In this document: positions 1 to 5,068 of the stretch, piece by piece
Layout of the letters: every line of letters starts with the position of its first letter
Numbering within the stretch: the stretch's first letter is position 1
Source: Methanolinea sp.
Lineage (GTDB): Archaea > Halobacteriota > Methanomicrobia > Methanomicrobiales > Methanospirillaceae
Assembly: GCA_013331225.1 (NCBI GenBank)
Contig: DUGV01000109.1
Coordinates: 1 to 5,068, forward strand
Length of the DNA stretch: 5,068 nucleotides
Direction: 5' to 3'
The notes under the pieces: model-generated
Seen by the model: only the letters and a program-made list of their open reading frames with translations
Told to the model about the DNA's origin: nothing
Database searches by the model: none
Program-made: the position numbers and the translations under genes

Positions 1-57
1 AAGGTGAGGGTGGTGTGCCGGTTCACAAAAGCATCCTCTCCGCCCGGAAGGAGTTGA
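1..57 (+). CDS. cmr4: 3' end of upstream RAMP gene, probably cmr4 (partial)
   Basis: Only the last 18 codons are inside the window, in frame 1, ending with TGA at 55-57. The peptide begins KVRVVCRF and then becomes a short polar, proline-containing tail. Cmr4 proteins end soon after a glycine-rich loop followed by a V-R-V type beta strand, and in Cmr operons cmr4 usually precedes cmr5, so this is most likely the end of cmr4. The stop lies 4 bases before the cmr5 start and just past the cmr5 ribosome binding site, so the two genes would be tightly coupled. The fragment is too short for a firm family call. Frame 3 is also open here (to TGA at 81-83) and cannot be excluded, though its peptide looks less like a RAMP C-terminus. 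Confidence 0.5.
   Translation, partial: KVRVVCRFTKASSPPGRS
46..53 (+). promoter_or_regulatory. Ribosome binding site that decides the cmr5 GTG start
   Basis: GGAAGGAG lies 8 bases before the GTG at 62. There is no upstream ATG in this frame after the TGA at 5-7, and the Cmr5 similarity begins within the first residues after this GTG. Together these favour GTG as the true start. Confidence 0.7.
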
Positions 58-61
58 TATT

Positions 62-424
62 GTGCCGAAAAATAATGTTCTGACGAGAAATCAGGTTAGG
101 GCGAAAATAGCATATAATTTGGTCTCCTCGCCTGAAGCAAAAGGTGATAAAGACTACCCGAAGCTCGCCAAAAAATTCCCGGCTCTGGTACACACCTGCG
201 GTCTGGCACAGGCCATCGCCTTCGTCCGGGCTAAAGAAGGTGATACCGGAACTGTGTACCTGAACCATCTCTCATCAGTGATGGGCAGGTCCCGGAACGA
301 TCTTGAAGAACGTAGCCATTCCGCCTTACTGCCTGAATACCAGAGACTTTCGCTTGAGGCGATCGAATCCGCATCATGGATCAAGCGCTACGCCGAAGCG
401 CTGTTAAAGGAGAGCGAGCCATGA
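62..424 (+). CDS. cmr5: Cmr5, small subunit of the type III-B CRISPR effector complex
   Basis: Cmr5 is the small helical subunit that packs along the crRNA-target duplex in the cytoplasmic Cmr complex, next to Cas10 and the Cmr4 filament. The 120-residue length is normal for the family. Visible family features are an N-terminal helix with an R-x-x-x-A pattern (about residues 9-20), the hallmark run FPALVHTCGLAQAIAFV (residues 39-55), and a C-terminal helix containing the L-SLEAIESASWIKRYAEALL pattern (residues 96-115), where W-I/L-K-R-x-A-E-A is typical. The start is GTG with a strong Shine-Dalgarno site. The stop codon overlaps the start of cmr6 in an ATGA. Nothing is missing or broken. A Csm2-type (III-A) small subunit is excluded by the Cmr5 motifs and by the Cmr6 neighbour. 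Confidence 0.95.
   Translation: MPKNNVLTRNQVRAKIAYNLVSSPEAKGDKDYPKLAKKFPALVHTCGLAQAIAFVRAKEGDTGTVYLNHLSSVMGRSRNDLEERSHSALLPEYQRLSLEAIESASWIKRYAEALLKESEP
406..424 (+). promoter_or_regulatory. cmr6 ribosome binding site and ATGA stop/start overlap
   Basis: AAAGGAGAG at 406-414 precedes the ATG at 421, whose last two bases are shared with the cmr5 TGA at 422-424. This site selects 421 over the in-frame ATG at 376, which would lie deep inside cmr5 and has no comparable upstream purine run. Confidence 0.7.
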
Positions 425-1569
425 CAGCAGCGTGCAGGGAAGGAATTCTAAATTTGTGGAAACTGAAGGAAGCGGAACCCACCGATTCATACGAGCTGCC
501 CGGGTGTGCGAACGCATCGCTCGTCATGGACAAGTACCTTCGTGTCCCCGTCAGGGAAGACGAGCACAAGAAGAATGCGCGAAGAGAACTCCACCAGGCA
601 GTACAGGAGTCGATCGATCGATCCGAAGAAGTCTATAAGGCTGCATTTGACCGGTACAAGAACTCAACTCCAGGGCCATGTAAAGCGGGGGATTGTAAAA
701 CCGTGGAAGGGCTGCGGCTGATCATCGGTATCGGGAACGAAAACGTCCTGGAGACCGGCCTCACCCTCCACCACACTTATGGGACACCAATCATCCCGGG
801 GACCGCTTTGAAGGGTCTCGCCTCGCACTACTGCGATCAGGTCTGGGGTGCCGGGGATGGTAAATTCAAGAGAGGCGAGGAGTATCACAGGGCCATCTTC
901 GGCAAATCGGACGACTCCGGTCACTTCATCTTCCATGATGCCTGGATAACGCCGGAAACCATGAAACGCTCGCTCCGACGCGACGTCATGACGCCGCACC
1001 ACATGGAATACTATTCGGGGGAGGATAAAGGGCAGGCAGCACCGACAGACTTCGACGTTCCGAATCCCATTACATTCCTCTCGATTGTGGGGACGTTTCA
1101 TGTTGCCGTTTCCTGCGATGTGCCGGGTGCGGAGGGAGACAAATGGGCAGAGCTCGCGTTCAGGCTGCTCACCGATGCACTTAGAGAGTGGGGGATCGGC
1201 GGAAAGACCAGTGCAGGATACGGCAGTATAGTCCAGGAGGTGAGTACACAAACTGGAGCGCAGAGCATACCGAGGGGCGCCGGAGTCCCTGTAGGGAGAA
1301 CCCAGCACAATAAAGGAGATATAGTCAATGTCACCCGGACTGAAGATCCAATGGGACGGGGACGCAACTATTTTGTGGCCGACGATGGCATCGGTGGTTT
1401 TTTTATCGGGGAAGGTTGCCCGCCAATCGCCATTGGTGGTACGACCCGGCTGAGAGTGAAGGGAGTCCATCCTGATGGTAAGTATGACTTTGAGAATCCA
1501 GCGCCGATCGATCCGCACGCAGCAAACCCAGAGCCAGAGCAAAGGCCGGGTGGCAGGCGCAGACGATGA
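421..1569 (+). CDS. cmr6: Cmr6, RAMP tail subunit of the type III-B complex, with a C-terminal OB-like extension
   Basis: Cmr6 caps the Cmr4/Cmr5 filament near the 3' end of the crRNA. The product is 382 residues from the ATG at 421. Residues 1-90 are a charged, mainly helical N-terminal part. The RAMP core runs from about 95 to 272: GIGNENVLETGLTLHHTYG (103-121), then the PIIPGTALKGLASHY segment (123-137) typical of Cmr6, an IFGKS/HFIFHDAW strand region (159-175), and the C-terminal glycine-rich loop WGIGGKTSAGYG (257-268). After the core comes an extra segment (about 296-358) with alternating strands, GDIVNVT, YFVADDGIGGFFIG and GGTTRLRVKGVHPDGKYDF, which resembles a small OB/S1-like barrel, and then a Pro/Arg-rich tail ending in RRRR. 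The tail could contact RNA by charge; this is inference. The stop codon overlaps the next gene in an ATGA. Confidence 0.93.
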   Translation: MTAACREGILNLWKLKEAEPTDSYELPGCANASLVMDKYLRVPVREDEHKKNARRELHQAVQESIDRSEEVYKAAFDRYKNSTPGPCKAGDCKTVEGLRLIIGIGNENVLETGLTLHHTYGTPIIPGTALKGLASHYCDQVWGAGDGKFKRGEEYHRAIFGKSDDSGHFIFHDAWITPETMKRSLRRDVMTPHHMEYYSGEDKGQAAPTDFDVPNPITFLSIVGTFHVAVSCDVPGAEGDKWAELAFRLLTDALREWGIGGKTSAGYGSIVQEVSTQTGAQSIPRGAGVPVGRTQHNKGDIVNVTRTEDPMGRGRNYFVADDGIGGFFIGEGCPPIAIGGTTRLRVKGVHPDGKYDFENPAPIDPHAANPEPEQRPGGRRRR

Positions 1570-2822
1570 CAATCATGGCCTGCCTCGTCAGCCAGCAGCA
1601 CGTCCCGAACCTTCTTGCGATACAGGCCGTGAAGCCCGATCGGCTCGTCCTGCTGGTGACGCCGGGGATGAAGAAGAGGGAAAAGGATGCCCATCTCCTC
1701 AAGGCACTCGCTGCCGGCGGTCGGGACTATTCGGCAGAGCACGAAATCGTCGATGTCGTGGATGAGAACTCCATCGCCACAGTCTCCCGCGCGCTGGAGC
1801 AGTCCCTGGAGAAGCACCCGGATGACGAATGGATCGTCAACCTCACGGGCGGGACAAAACCCATGAGCATAGGCGCATATGTGTTTTCCAGGGATAGGAA
1901 ACTGAAGACGCTGTATATCGCCGAAAGCGATCAGCATCACGCCATCGATCTTCTGGGCGGCGCCCCCACCGATCTCGATCATCAGGTCTCAACGGCCGAG
2001 TTCCTTGCCGGGTATGGGTTTGATCTTCTCAACTCCCACACGCTGGAGAAGAACGAAAACAGTGCACGAAAATGGGTTGATATCGCAGCAATGCTGACCG
2101 CGAACCACGACGATGGCTCACTGCGGGAGATGCTCGGAAGACTCCATAGCCTGCAGGAAAAAAAGGTGAAGACTTCCCGGAAAGCGTGGGAGAGGGAGGG
2201 GCTCACCCTCTCGGATAGGGATGGGATTTCGTTACGCGACTCCTCCCTGCGAGCCGCGATTGCCGGAGAGTTCAATCTGGAGGAATCCGGGGCGAGGTTG
2301 ACCGGCCACCTGGATAAACATGCGGCGGAGTTCCTCACCGGCAAATGGCTGGAGGTCTTTGTCTGGAGCCTGCTCCTGCCTTTTGAAGATCGTGGGATAT
2401 GGGACCTGCACCTTGGTGTGAACGCAGGACGGAAAGGGTCCGGAGAAAGTAACGACTTTGATGTCTCCTTCATGCAAGACCAGTCCCTCTGCATCGTGGA
2501 GTGCAAGACCGGCGGGCAGGATCACGACCCCGGGGCGAATACGACGCTCTACAAGATCGAGGCCGTCAAAGCCGGCCTCATGGCAATCCGGATGAAGACC
2601 TATCTTGCAACCACATCGCCGAACGTGGTCAAGCAGGGAACCGGCAGGATCAAGGAGTCCGTTGCGAACCGGTGCAAGTTGTACAACTGCACGATCGTCC
2701 ACGGGGAGCCTCTCAGGGAGATGGCAAAGTTGTTCCTCAACGAAGATCCGTCCCTTCACGAAAGGGTCGCGGCAACGTTCCATCTGAACCAGCAGGGATC
2801 GGTCGGTGGTGAACGATTATGA
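1566..2822 (+). CDS. card1: Card1/Can2-like nuclease: CARF domain plus PD-(D/E)XK domain (DUF1887 family)
   Basis: This is a likely cOA-activated effector of the type III response. In studied family members a dimer binds cA4 through the CARF domains and then nicks single-stranded DNA and/or RNA with a metal-dependent nuclease domain. The product has 418 residues. The CARF domain covers about 1-145: first strand MACLVSQQHVPNLLAI (4-19), strand RLVLLVTPGMK (26-36), and the ligand-loop motif NLTGGTKPMSIGAYVF (92-107), diagnostic of this family. A helical connector spans about 160-250. The nuclease domain follows: Glu263 in GKWLEVFVW, Asp299 in NDFDVSF, and Glu312-x-Lys314 in CIVECKTGG, so the D-(x)n-ExK core is intact. 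Residues after about 385 form a short tail. The start at 1566 overlaps the cmr6 stop; Met4 at 1575 is the only close alternative. Preference for cA4 and for DNA or RNA cannot be read from the sequence. Confidence 0.9.
   Translation: MTIMACLVSQQHVPNLLAIQAVKPDRLVLLVTPGMKKREKDAHLLKALAAGGRDYSAEHEIVDVVDENSIATVSRALEQSLEKHPDDEWIVNLTGGTKPMSIGAYVFSRDRKLKTLYIAESDQHHAIDLLGGAPTDLDHQVSTAEFLAGYGFDLLNSHTLEKNENSARKWVDIAAMLTANHDDGSLREMLGRLHSLQEKKVKTSRKAWEREGLTLSDRDGISLRDSSLRAAIAGEFNLEESGARLTGHLDKHAAEFLTGKWLEVFVWSLLLPFEDRGIWDLHLGVNAGRKGSGESNDFDVSFMQDQSLCIVECKTGGQDHDPGANTTLYKIEAVKAGLMAIRMKTYLATTSPNVVKQGTGRIKESVANRCKLYNCTIVHGEPLREMAKLFLNEDPSLHERVAATFHLNQQGSVGGERL
2805..2822 (+). promoter_or_regulatory. Ribosome binding site and ATGA overlap at start of the Csx16-DHH-HD gene
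   Basis: GGTGGTGA at 2805-2812 is a moderate Shine-Dalgarno match 6 bases before the ATG at 2819. The card1 stop TGA is at 2820-2822, so the effector and the following putative degradation enzyme would be translated in coupling. Confidence 0.6.
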
Positions 2823-4885
2823 TCTACATTGTTACCAGGCATGAAGGGGCTGTCCTGTGGCTCCGTTCGAAGGGGTATGTCGGAAGTATCCTCCCTCACC
2901 TGGAACGCGAGCAGATCGCGGGAGGGAACACCTACATCGGCGTGCTGCCCATCCCGATGGTGAAGGCGATTCTGGATGCGGGCAGCCGGTTCCTCCTGCT
3001 TGTGCTCTCGGATATGGCGTTCTCACAGCGTGGTGCGAGCATGACTCCTGCAGAGATGGATCTGGCCGGCGCCCACCTCGTCGAAGTGAAGGGTATCGAG
3101 CTGGCGCCTCTAAAAAGAGCAGTAGTCTTCGGCGGCACCGACGGGCACGGCGCAACCATGACCGTCATCTCGGAGAGAAACCTCGAAAAAGACGGATATG
3201 AGGTTACGCGGGTCTGCGAATTCAAGCAACTCAAAATGGGCAGCAATCTCGGGAAGAACGACCTCCCGGAAGACTGCGGCACCAGATTTCCGGAATACTT
3301 CTGGGGGTTCACCTTCCTGAACTATGACTTTTCCGGGCTTCGTGCGGGAGATATCGTCGTCGTTGTTGATATTCCCCTCCCCATCCGGGTAAACCTCGAC
3401 TTTTCCGCCGCTGATGAGGCAATCGAAAAGATAGGCGAATTGCGTGAAAAGGGCATCCGCGTCGTTCTCATCGACCACCACAAGCGTGCCATCACACACT
3501 ACGGGAAAGCAATCGAAAAGGGGGCGGAGGTGACCTTCTCGCTCGGTGCCGAACAATATTGCCACTACGGCGCACCGGATGCATATTCGCGTTTCTGGGG
3601 AACGCTCGGCGCCATATGCGACCGCGATCCGTCGATGCTCCCGGTCGAAGCCGACGAGATGGAGCCGTTCGAAGAGAGGGAGCGGTACGCCGCGTGGATC
3701 GATCTGAAGAAACGGGATCTGCCGTTTCTGCTTGAGACGATCAGGAACGATGCAAGGGAGAGTCTCACCCGCCCGGAAGCCACGCTCCGGCCACCAGCCT
3801 CTGAAGTAGAGAAAAATGTCACGGTTGTCAAACGGCTGACCGAAAATAGTGGATATAAGGAGCTCGACGCTGCGTGCGCGTGTAACGATACCCCGTACGG
3901 GGTGGGCATCACCCACGATTGTTCGGCAATCCTGGTCATCAACTACTGGAAAAAACTCAGGCCTGAGGAGAAGAACAGGATCCCTGCACTTCCCGTTGCC
4001 CTCCGGCTGGCGCAGCACCGCGATCGCTTCGGGCACGATACCGCGCTGACGATCAAACTGGGATCCCCTGACTGTAAAGAAGCGGAGGCGCAGATGGACG
4101 AGATCGTGAAAACGCTCAACTCCACAAGGATAAAGAGGGACACATTACCGGAGAACAGGGAGGATGCAATCGACTATATCGCCAGCGCTTTCAGCGATGT
4201 TCCGACGCCATATTTCCTCACGATGCACGGGTGGAGTCACATTGAGACGGTGCTCGACAGTGCCCGGATTCTAGGGATGATCTCCGGCCTGACGGCGGAT
4301 GAGCAGACGCTTCTCGACTGGGCCGCACTGTGCCACGATCTCGGAAATGGGGCGGTGGCATACAGGGATACGTACGGTCTCCTCGTCGCCGACGACGATG
4401 ACGGCGCTGAAGCCCGGGAGAAACACGAACTCTACACGGTTCAGATTCTTACGGAATGGAATAAGAGGGGGGTCTTTCGGGATATAATCTCAGGAGACGA
4501 CCTGAGGATCATCAGCGATCTCTGTTACCGGCACCGGAAAATGTCTGTTCTTCCAAAAGATCCCGGTGCCAGCAAGCTCTGCTCGCTCCTCAGGGTTGCG
4601 GACGCGCTGGACAAGACCCGGAACCGGGCGCGTTATAACGACAACGGGGAGCCTTACTCATGGGTGAAAGAGAAGTTGCCGGCAGAATCTATAAAGCACT
4701 GGGAAGCGCAACGTGCAATCGATGCAATCCGGCTTCATATCGAAAAGGACCGGATTGTGTTTGAATTCCTTGTTACCGATGAGGAGAACTCAACGTTCAT
4801 CATCGACGACTTCGAGAAAGAACTTGCCCCGCTGGGGAACACTATACCTGCATGGAGCATCCGGATCACGCCTGTGCCGGAATAG
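2819..4885 (+). CDS. csx16: Three-domain fusion: Csx16 (ring nuclease family) + DHH-type phosphoesterase + HD phosphohydrolase
   Basis: The protein has 688 residues. Residues 1-95 match Csx16 (VVA1548 family): IYIVTRHEGAVLWL (2-15), the GNTYIGVLPIPMV stretch (36-48), GSRFLLLVLSD (55-65), and a closing MTPAEMDLAGAHLVEV (75-90). Stand-alone Csx16 is about this long, is found only with type III systems, and has been linked to cOA degradation. Residues 100-280 look like a DHH phosphoesterase: a weak motif I VVFGGTDGHGA (102-112), motif II VVVVDIP with Asp184, motif III LIDHHKR (Asp219, His220, His221), and a motif IV candidate CDRD (Asp268/Asp270). Residues 330-450 are unassigned and sit where a DHHA1-like lobe would be. 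Residues 465-605 are an HD domain: MHGWSH (His470, His474), LCHDLGN (His506-Asp507), KHELY (His536), YRHRKMS (His572) and LLRVADALDKTR (Asp595), with a resemblance to the HD part of Ppx/GppA proteins. No signal peptide or membrane segment is visible. Placement after card1 suggests a role in ending or modulating cOA signalling; an effector role remains possible. Confidence 0.85.
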   Translation: MIYIVTRHEGAVLWLRSKGYVGSILPHLEREQIAGGNTYIGVLPIPMVKAILDAGSRFLLLVLSDMAFSQRGASMTPAEMDLAGAHLVEVKGIELAPLKRAVVFGGTDGHGATMTVISERNLEKDGYEVTRVCEFKQLKMGSNLGKNDLPEDCGTRFPEYFWGFTFLNYDFSGLRAGDIVVVVDIPLPIRVNLDFSAADEAIEKIGELREKGIRVVLIDHHKRAITHYGKAIEKGAEVTFSLGAEQYCHYGAPDAYSRFWGTLGAICDRDPSMLPVEADEMEPFEERERYAAWIDLKKRDLPFLLETIRNDARESLTRPEATLRPPASEVEKNVTVVKRLTENSGYKELDAACACNDTPYGVGITHDCSAILVINYWKKLRPEEKNRIPALPVALRLAQHRDRFGHDTALTIKLGSPDCKEAEAQMDEIVKTLNSTRIKRDTLPENREDAIDYIASAFSDVPTPYFLTMHGWSHIETVLDSARILGMISGLTADEQTLLDWAALCHDLGNGAVAYRDTYGLLVADDDDGAEAREKHELYTVQILTEWNKRGVFRDIISGDDLRIISDLCYRHRKMSVLPKDPGASKLCSLLRVADALDKTRNRARYNDNGEPYSWVKEKLPAESIKHWEAQRAIDAIRLHIEKDRIVFEFLVTDEENSTFIIDDFEKELAPLGNTIPAWSIRITPVPE

Positions 4886-4924
4886 GCGCCCCATGTCCTT
4901 TTTTTGAGGACGACATGCAAAAAA
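4886..4924. terminator. Possible bidirectional terminator between the cas operon and the CRISPR array
   Basis: A T7 run at 4899-4905 lies 13 bases after the stop of the last cas gene, and such T-tracts end transcripts in archaea. It is enclosed by a perfect inverted repeat, CATGTC at 4892-4897 and GACATG at 4912-4917, with an alternative inner pairing GTCCT/AGGAC (4895-4899 with 4907-4911). An A6 run at 4919-4924 reads as T6 on the minus strand, suitable for a transcript arriving from the array. The T7 lies in the loop rather than after the stem, so this is not a classic bacterial rho-independent form. The remaining 4925-4971 shows no gene or site that I can support. Confidence 0.4.
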
Positions 4925-4971
4925 GCCTGGGAGCGAAGAATCACCGGGATCGGAAGGGAGTTCCGGACATA

Positions 4972-5008
4972 GCACCCGTACCCTTTTGATTGTGGGTCTC
5001 ACTGCAAG
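4972..5008 (-). repeat. Degenerate terminal CRISPR repeat
   Basis: This is the outermost repeat copy. Six of its first 23 bases differ from the next repeat, four of them (counted on the + strand) within the first seven bases, which correspond to the 3' handle end on the minus strand. Decay of that end is usual for the terminal repeat because it precedes no spacer. The 5008 boundary is inferred from the 74-base period. Confidence 0.7.
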
Positions 5009-5045
5009 CGCGGGACTGGAGGCAGTCGCGCAGGAGTTATACTAC

Positions 5046-5068
5046 GTTTCCATACCCTTCTGATTGCG
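5046..5068 (-). repeat. CRISPR repeat, truncated by the window end
   Basis: GTTTCCATACCC begins this copy, and 23 bases are visible. It probably represents the consensus of the array, which should continue beyond the window. The GTTTC start is the reverse complement of the common archaeal GAAAC repeat end. Confidence 0.7.

Larger units (their letters stand above)
4972..5068 (-). CRISPR. Leader-distal end of a CRISPR array (one degenerate repeat, one spacer, one truncated repeat)
   Basis: The core TACCCTTYTGATTGYG occurs at 4979-4994 and again at 5053-5068, 74 bases apart. Taking the second copy to start with GTTTCC at 5046, the first copy would be about 4972-5008 (37 nt), followed by a 37-nt spacer at 5009-5045. 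Over the 23 bases visible in both copies, 17 agree; the differences cluster at the outer end of the first copy, where GTTTCCAT is replaced by GCACCCGT. On the minus strand the intact repeat would end in ATGGAAAC, like the usual 8-nt crRNA 5' handle, so transcription is probably from right to left. The degenerate copy would then be the terminal, leader-distal repeat. Exact repeat length cannot be fixed because the second copy is cut by the window end. Confidence 0.8.

Noticed and set aside
376..420. In-frame upstream ATG for cmr6 (15 more codons)
   Set aside because: It would overlap the conserved C-terminal helix of cmr5 by 49 bases and lacks a good ribosome binding site; the ATG at 421 has AAAGGAGAG and an ATGA overlap.
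610..624. Short tandem TCGATCGATCGATCC
   Set aside because: It encodes a normal stretch of Cmr6 (SIDRSE) and is only about three GATC units; it has no sign of being a functional repeat or operator.
664..1572. Long minus-strand open frame (302 codons) opposite cmr6
   Set aside because: It lies wholly antisense to a clear Cmr6 gene, its protein shows no recognisable motif, and no ribosome binding site context supports it. It is a shadow of the codon bias of cmr6.
1566..2822. Card1-like gene as Csm6/Csx1 (CARF-HEPN ribonuclease)
   Set aside because: No R-x4-6-H HEPN motif is seen in the C-terminal half, while the NDFDV and VECKTGG motifs mark a PD-(D/E)XK nuclease.
3110..4036. Long minus-strand open frame (308 codons) opposite the fusion gene
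   Set aside because: It is antisense to the DHH region with intact motifs on the + strand and has no recognisable domain of its own.
4199..4640. HD domain as a Cas10 or Cas3 nuclease domain
   Set aside because: There is no palm/GGDD cyclase region, helicase motif or zinc ribbon in this protein, and the HD pattern is closer to nucleotide phosphohydrolases.

Overview
The window is the 3' end of a type III-B (Cmr) CRISPR-Cas operon and the first units of a CRISPR array facing it. All protein genes are on the + strand. The genes run tail of a RAMP gene (probably cmr4), cmr5, cmr6, a CARF plus PD-(D/E)XK nuclease of the Card1/Can2 type, and a 688-residue multidomain protein. GTG start use, good Shine-Dalgarno sites, T-run termination and the combination of genes would suit a euryarchaeon, possibly a methanogen, moderately rich in GC. 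This assignment is inference; nothing in the window is a taxonomic marker.

Layout: 1-57 is the end of the upstream RAMP gene. 62-424 is cmr5, 421-1569 cmr6, 1566-2822 card1, and 2819-4885 the Csx16-DHH-HD fusion. Each of the last three starts inside the stop codon of the gene before it (ATGA overlaps at 421, 1566 and 2819), so the four genes look like one translationally coupled unit. 4886-4971 is a short intergenic stretch with a T7 tract, an inverted repeat and an A6 tract that may terminate transcripts arriving from both sides. 4972-5068 holds a degenerate CRISPR repeat, one 37-nt spacer and the first 23 nt of a second repeat cut off by the window end. The repeat orientation (GAAAC end on the minus strand) and the degenerate outer copy suggest that the array is transcribed from the minus strand and that this is its leader-distal end.

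How the genes work together: Cmr4, Cmr5 and Cmr6 are backbone and tail subunits of the target-RNA-binding complex. Its Cas10 subunit, expected upstream and not seen here, makes cyclic oligoadenylate (cOA). The Card1-like protein would sense cOA (cA4 in studied members) and cut nucleic acid. The last gene begins with a Csx16 domain, a family linked to cOA degradation (ring nuclease), and continues with a DHH-type phosphoesterase region and an HD phosphohydrolase domain in one chain. This three-domain fusion is the most unusual item here. It could be a single-chain cOA degradation and recycling enzyme that ends the Card1 response, or a cOA-controlled effector. The domain calls come from reading motifs; the biochemical role is inference.
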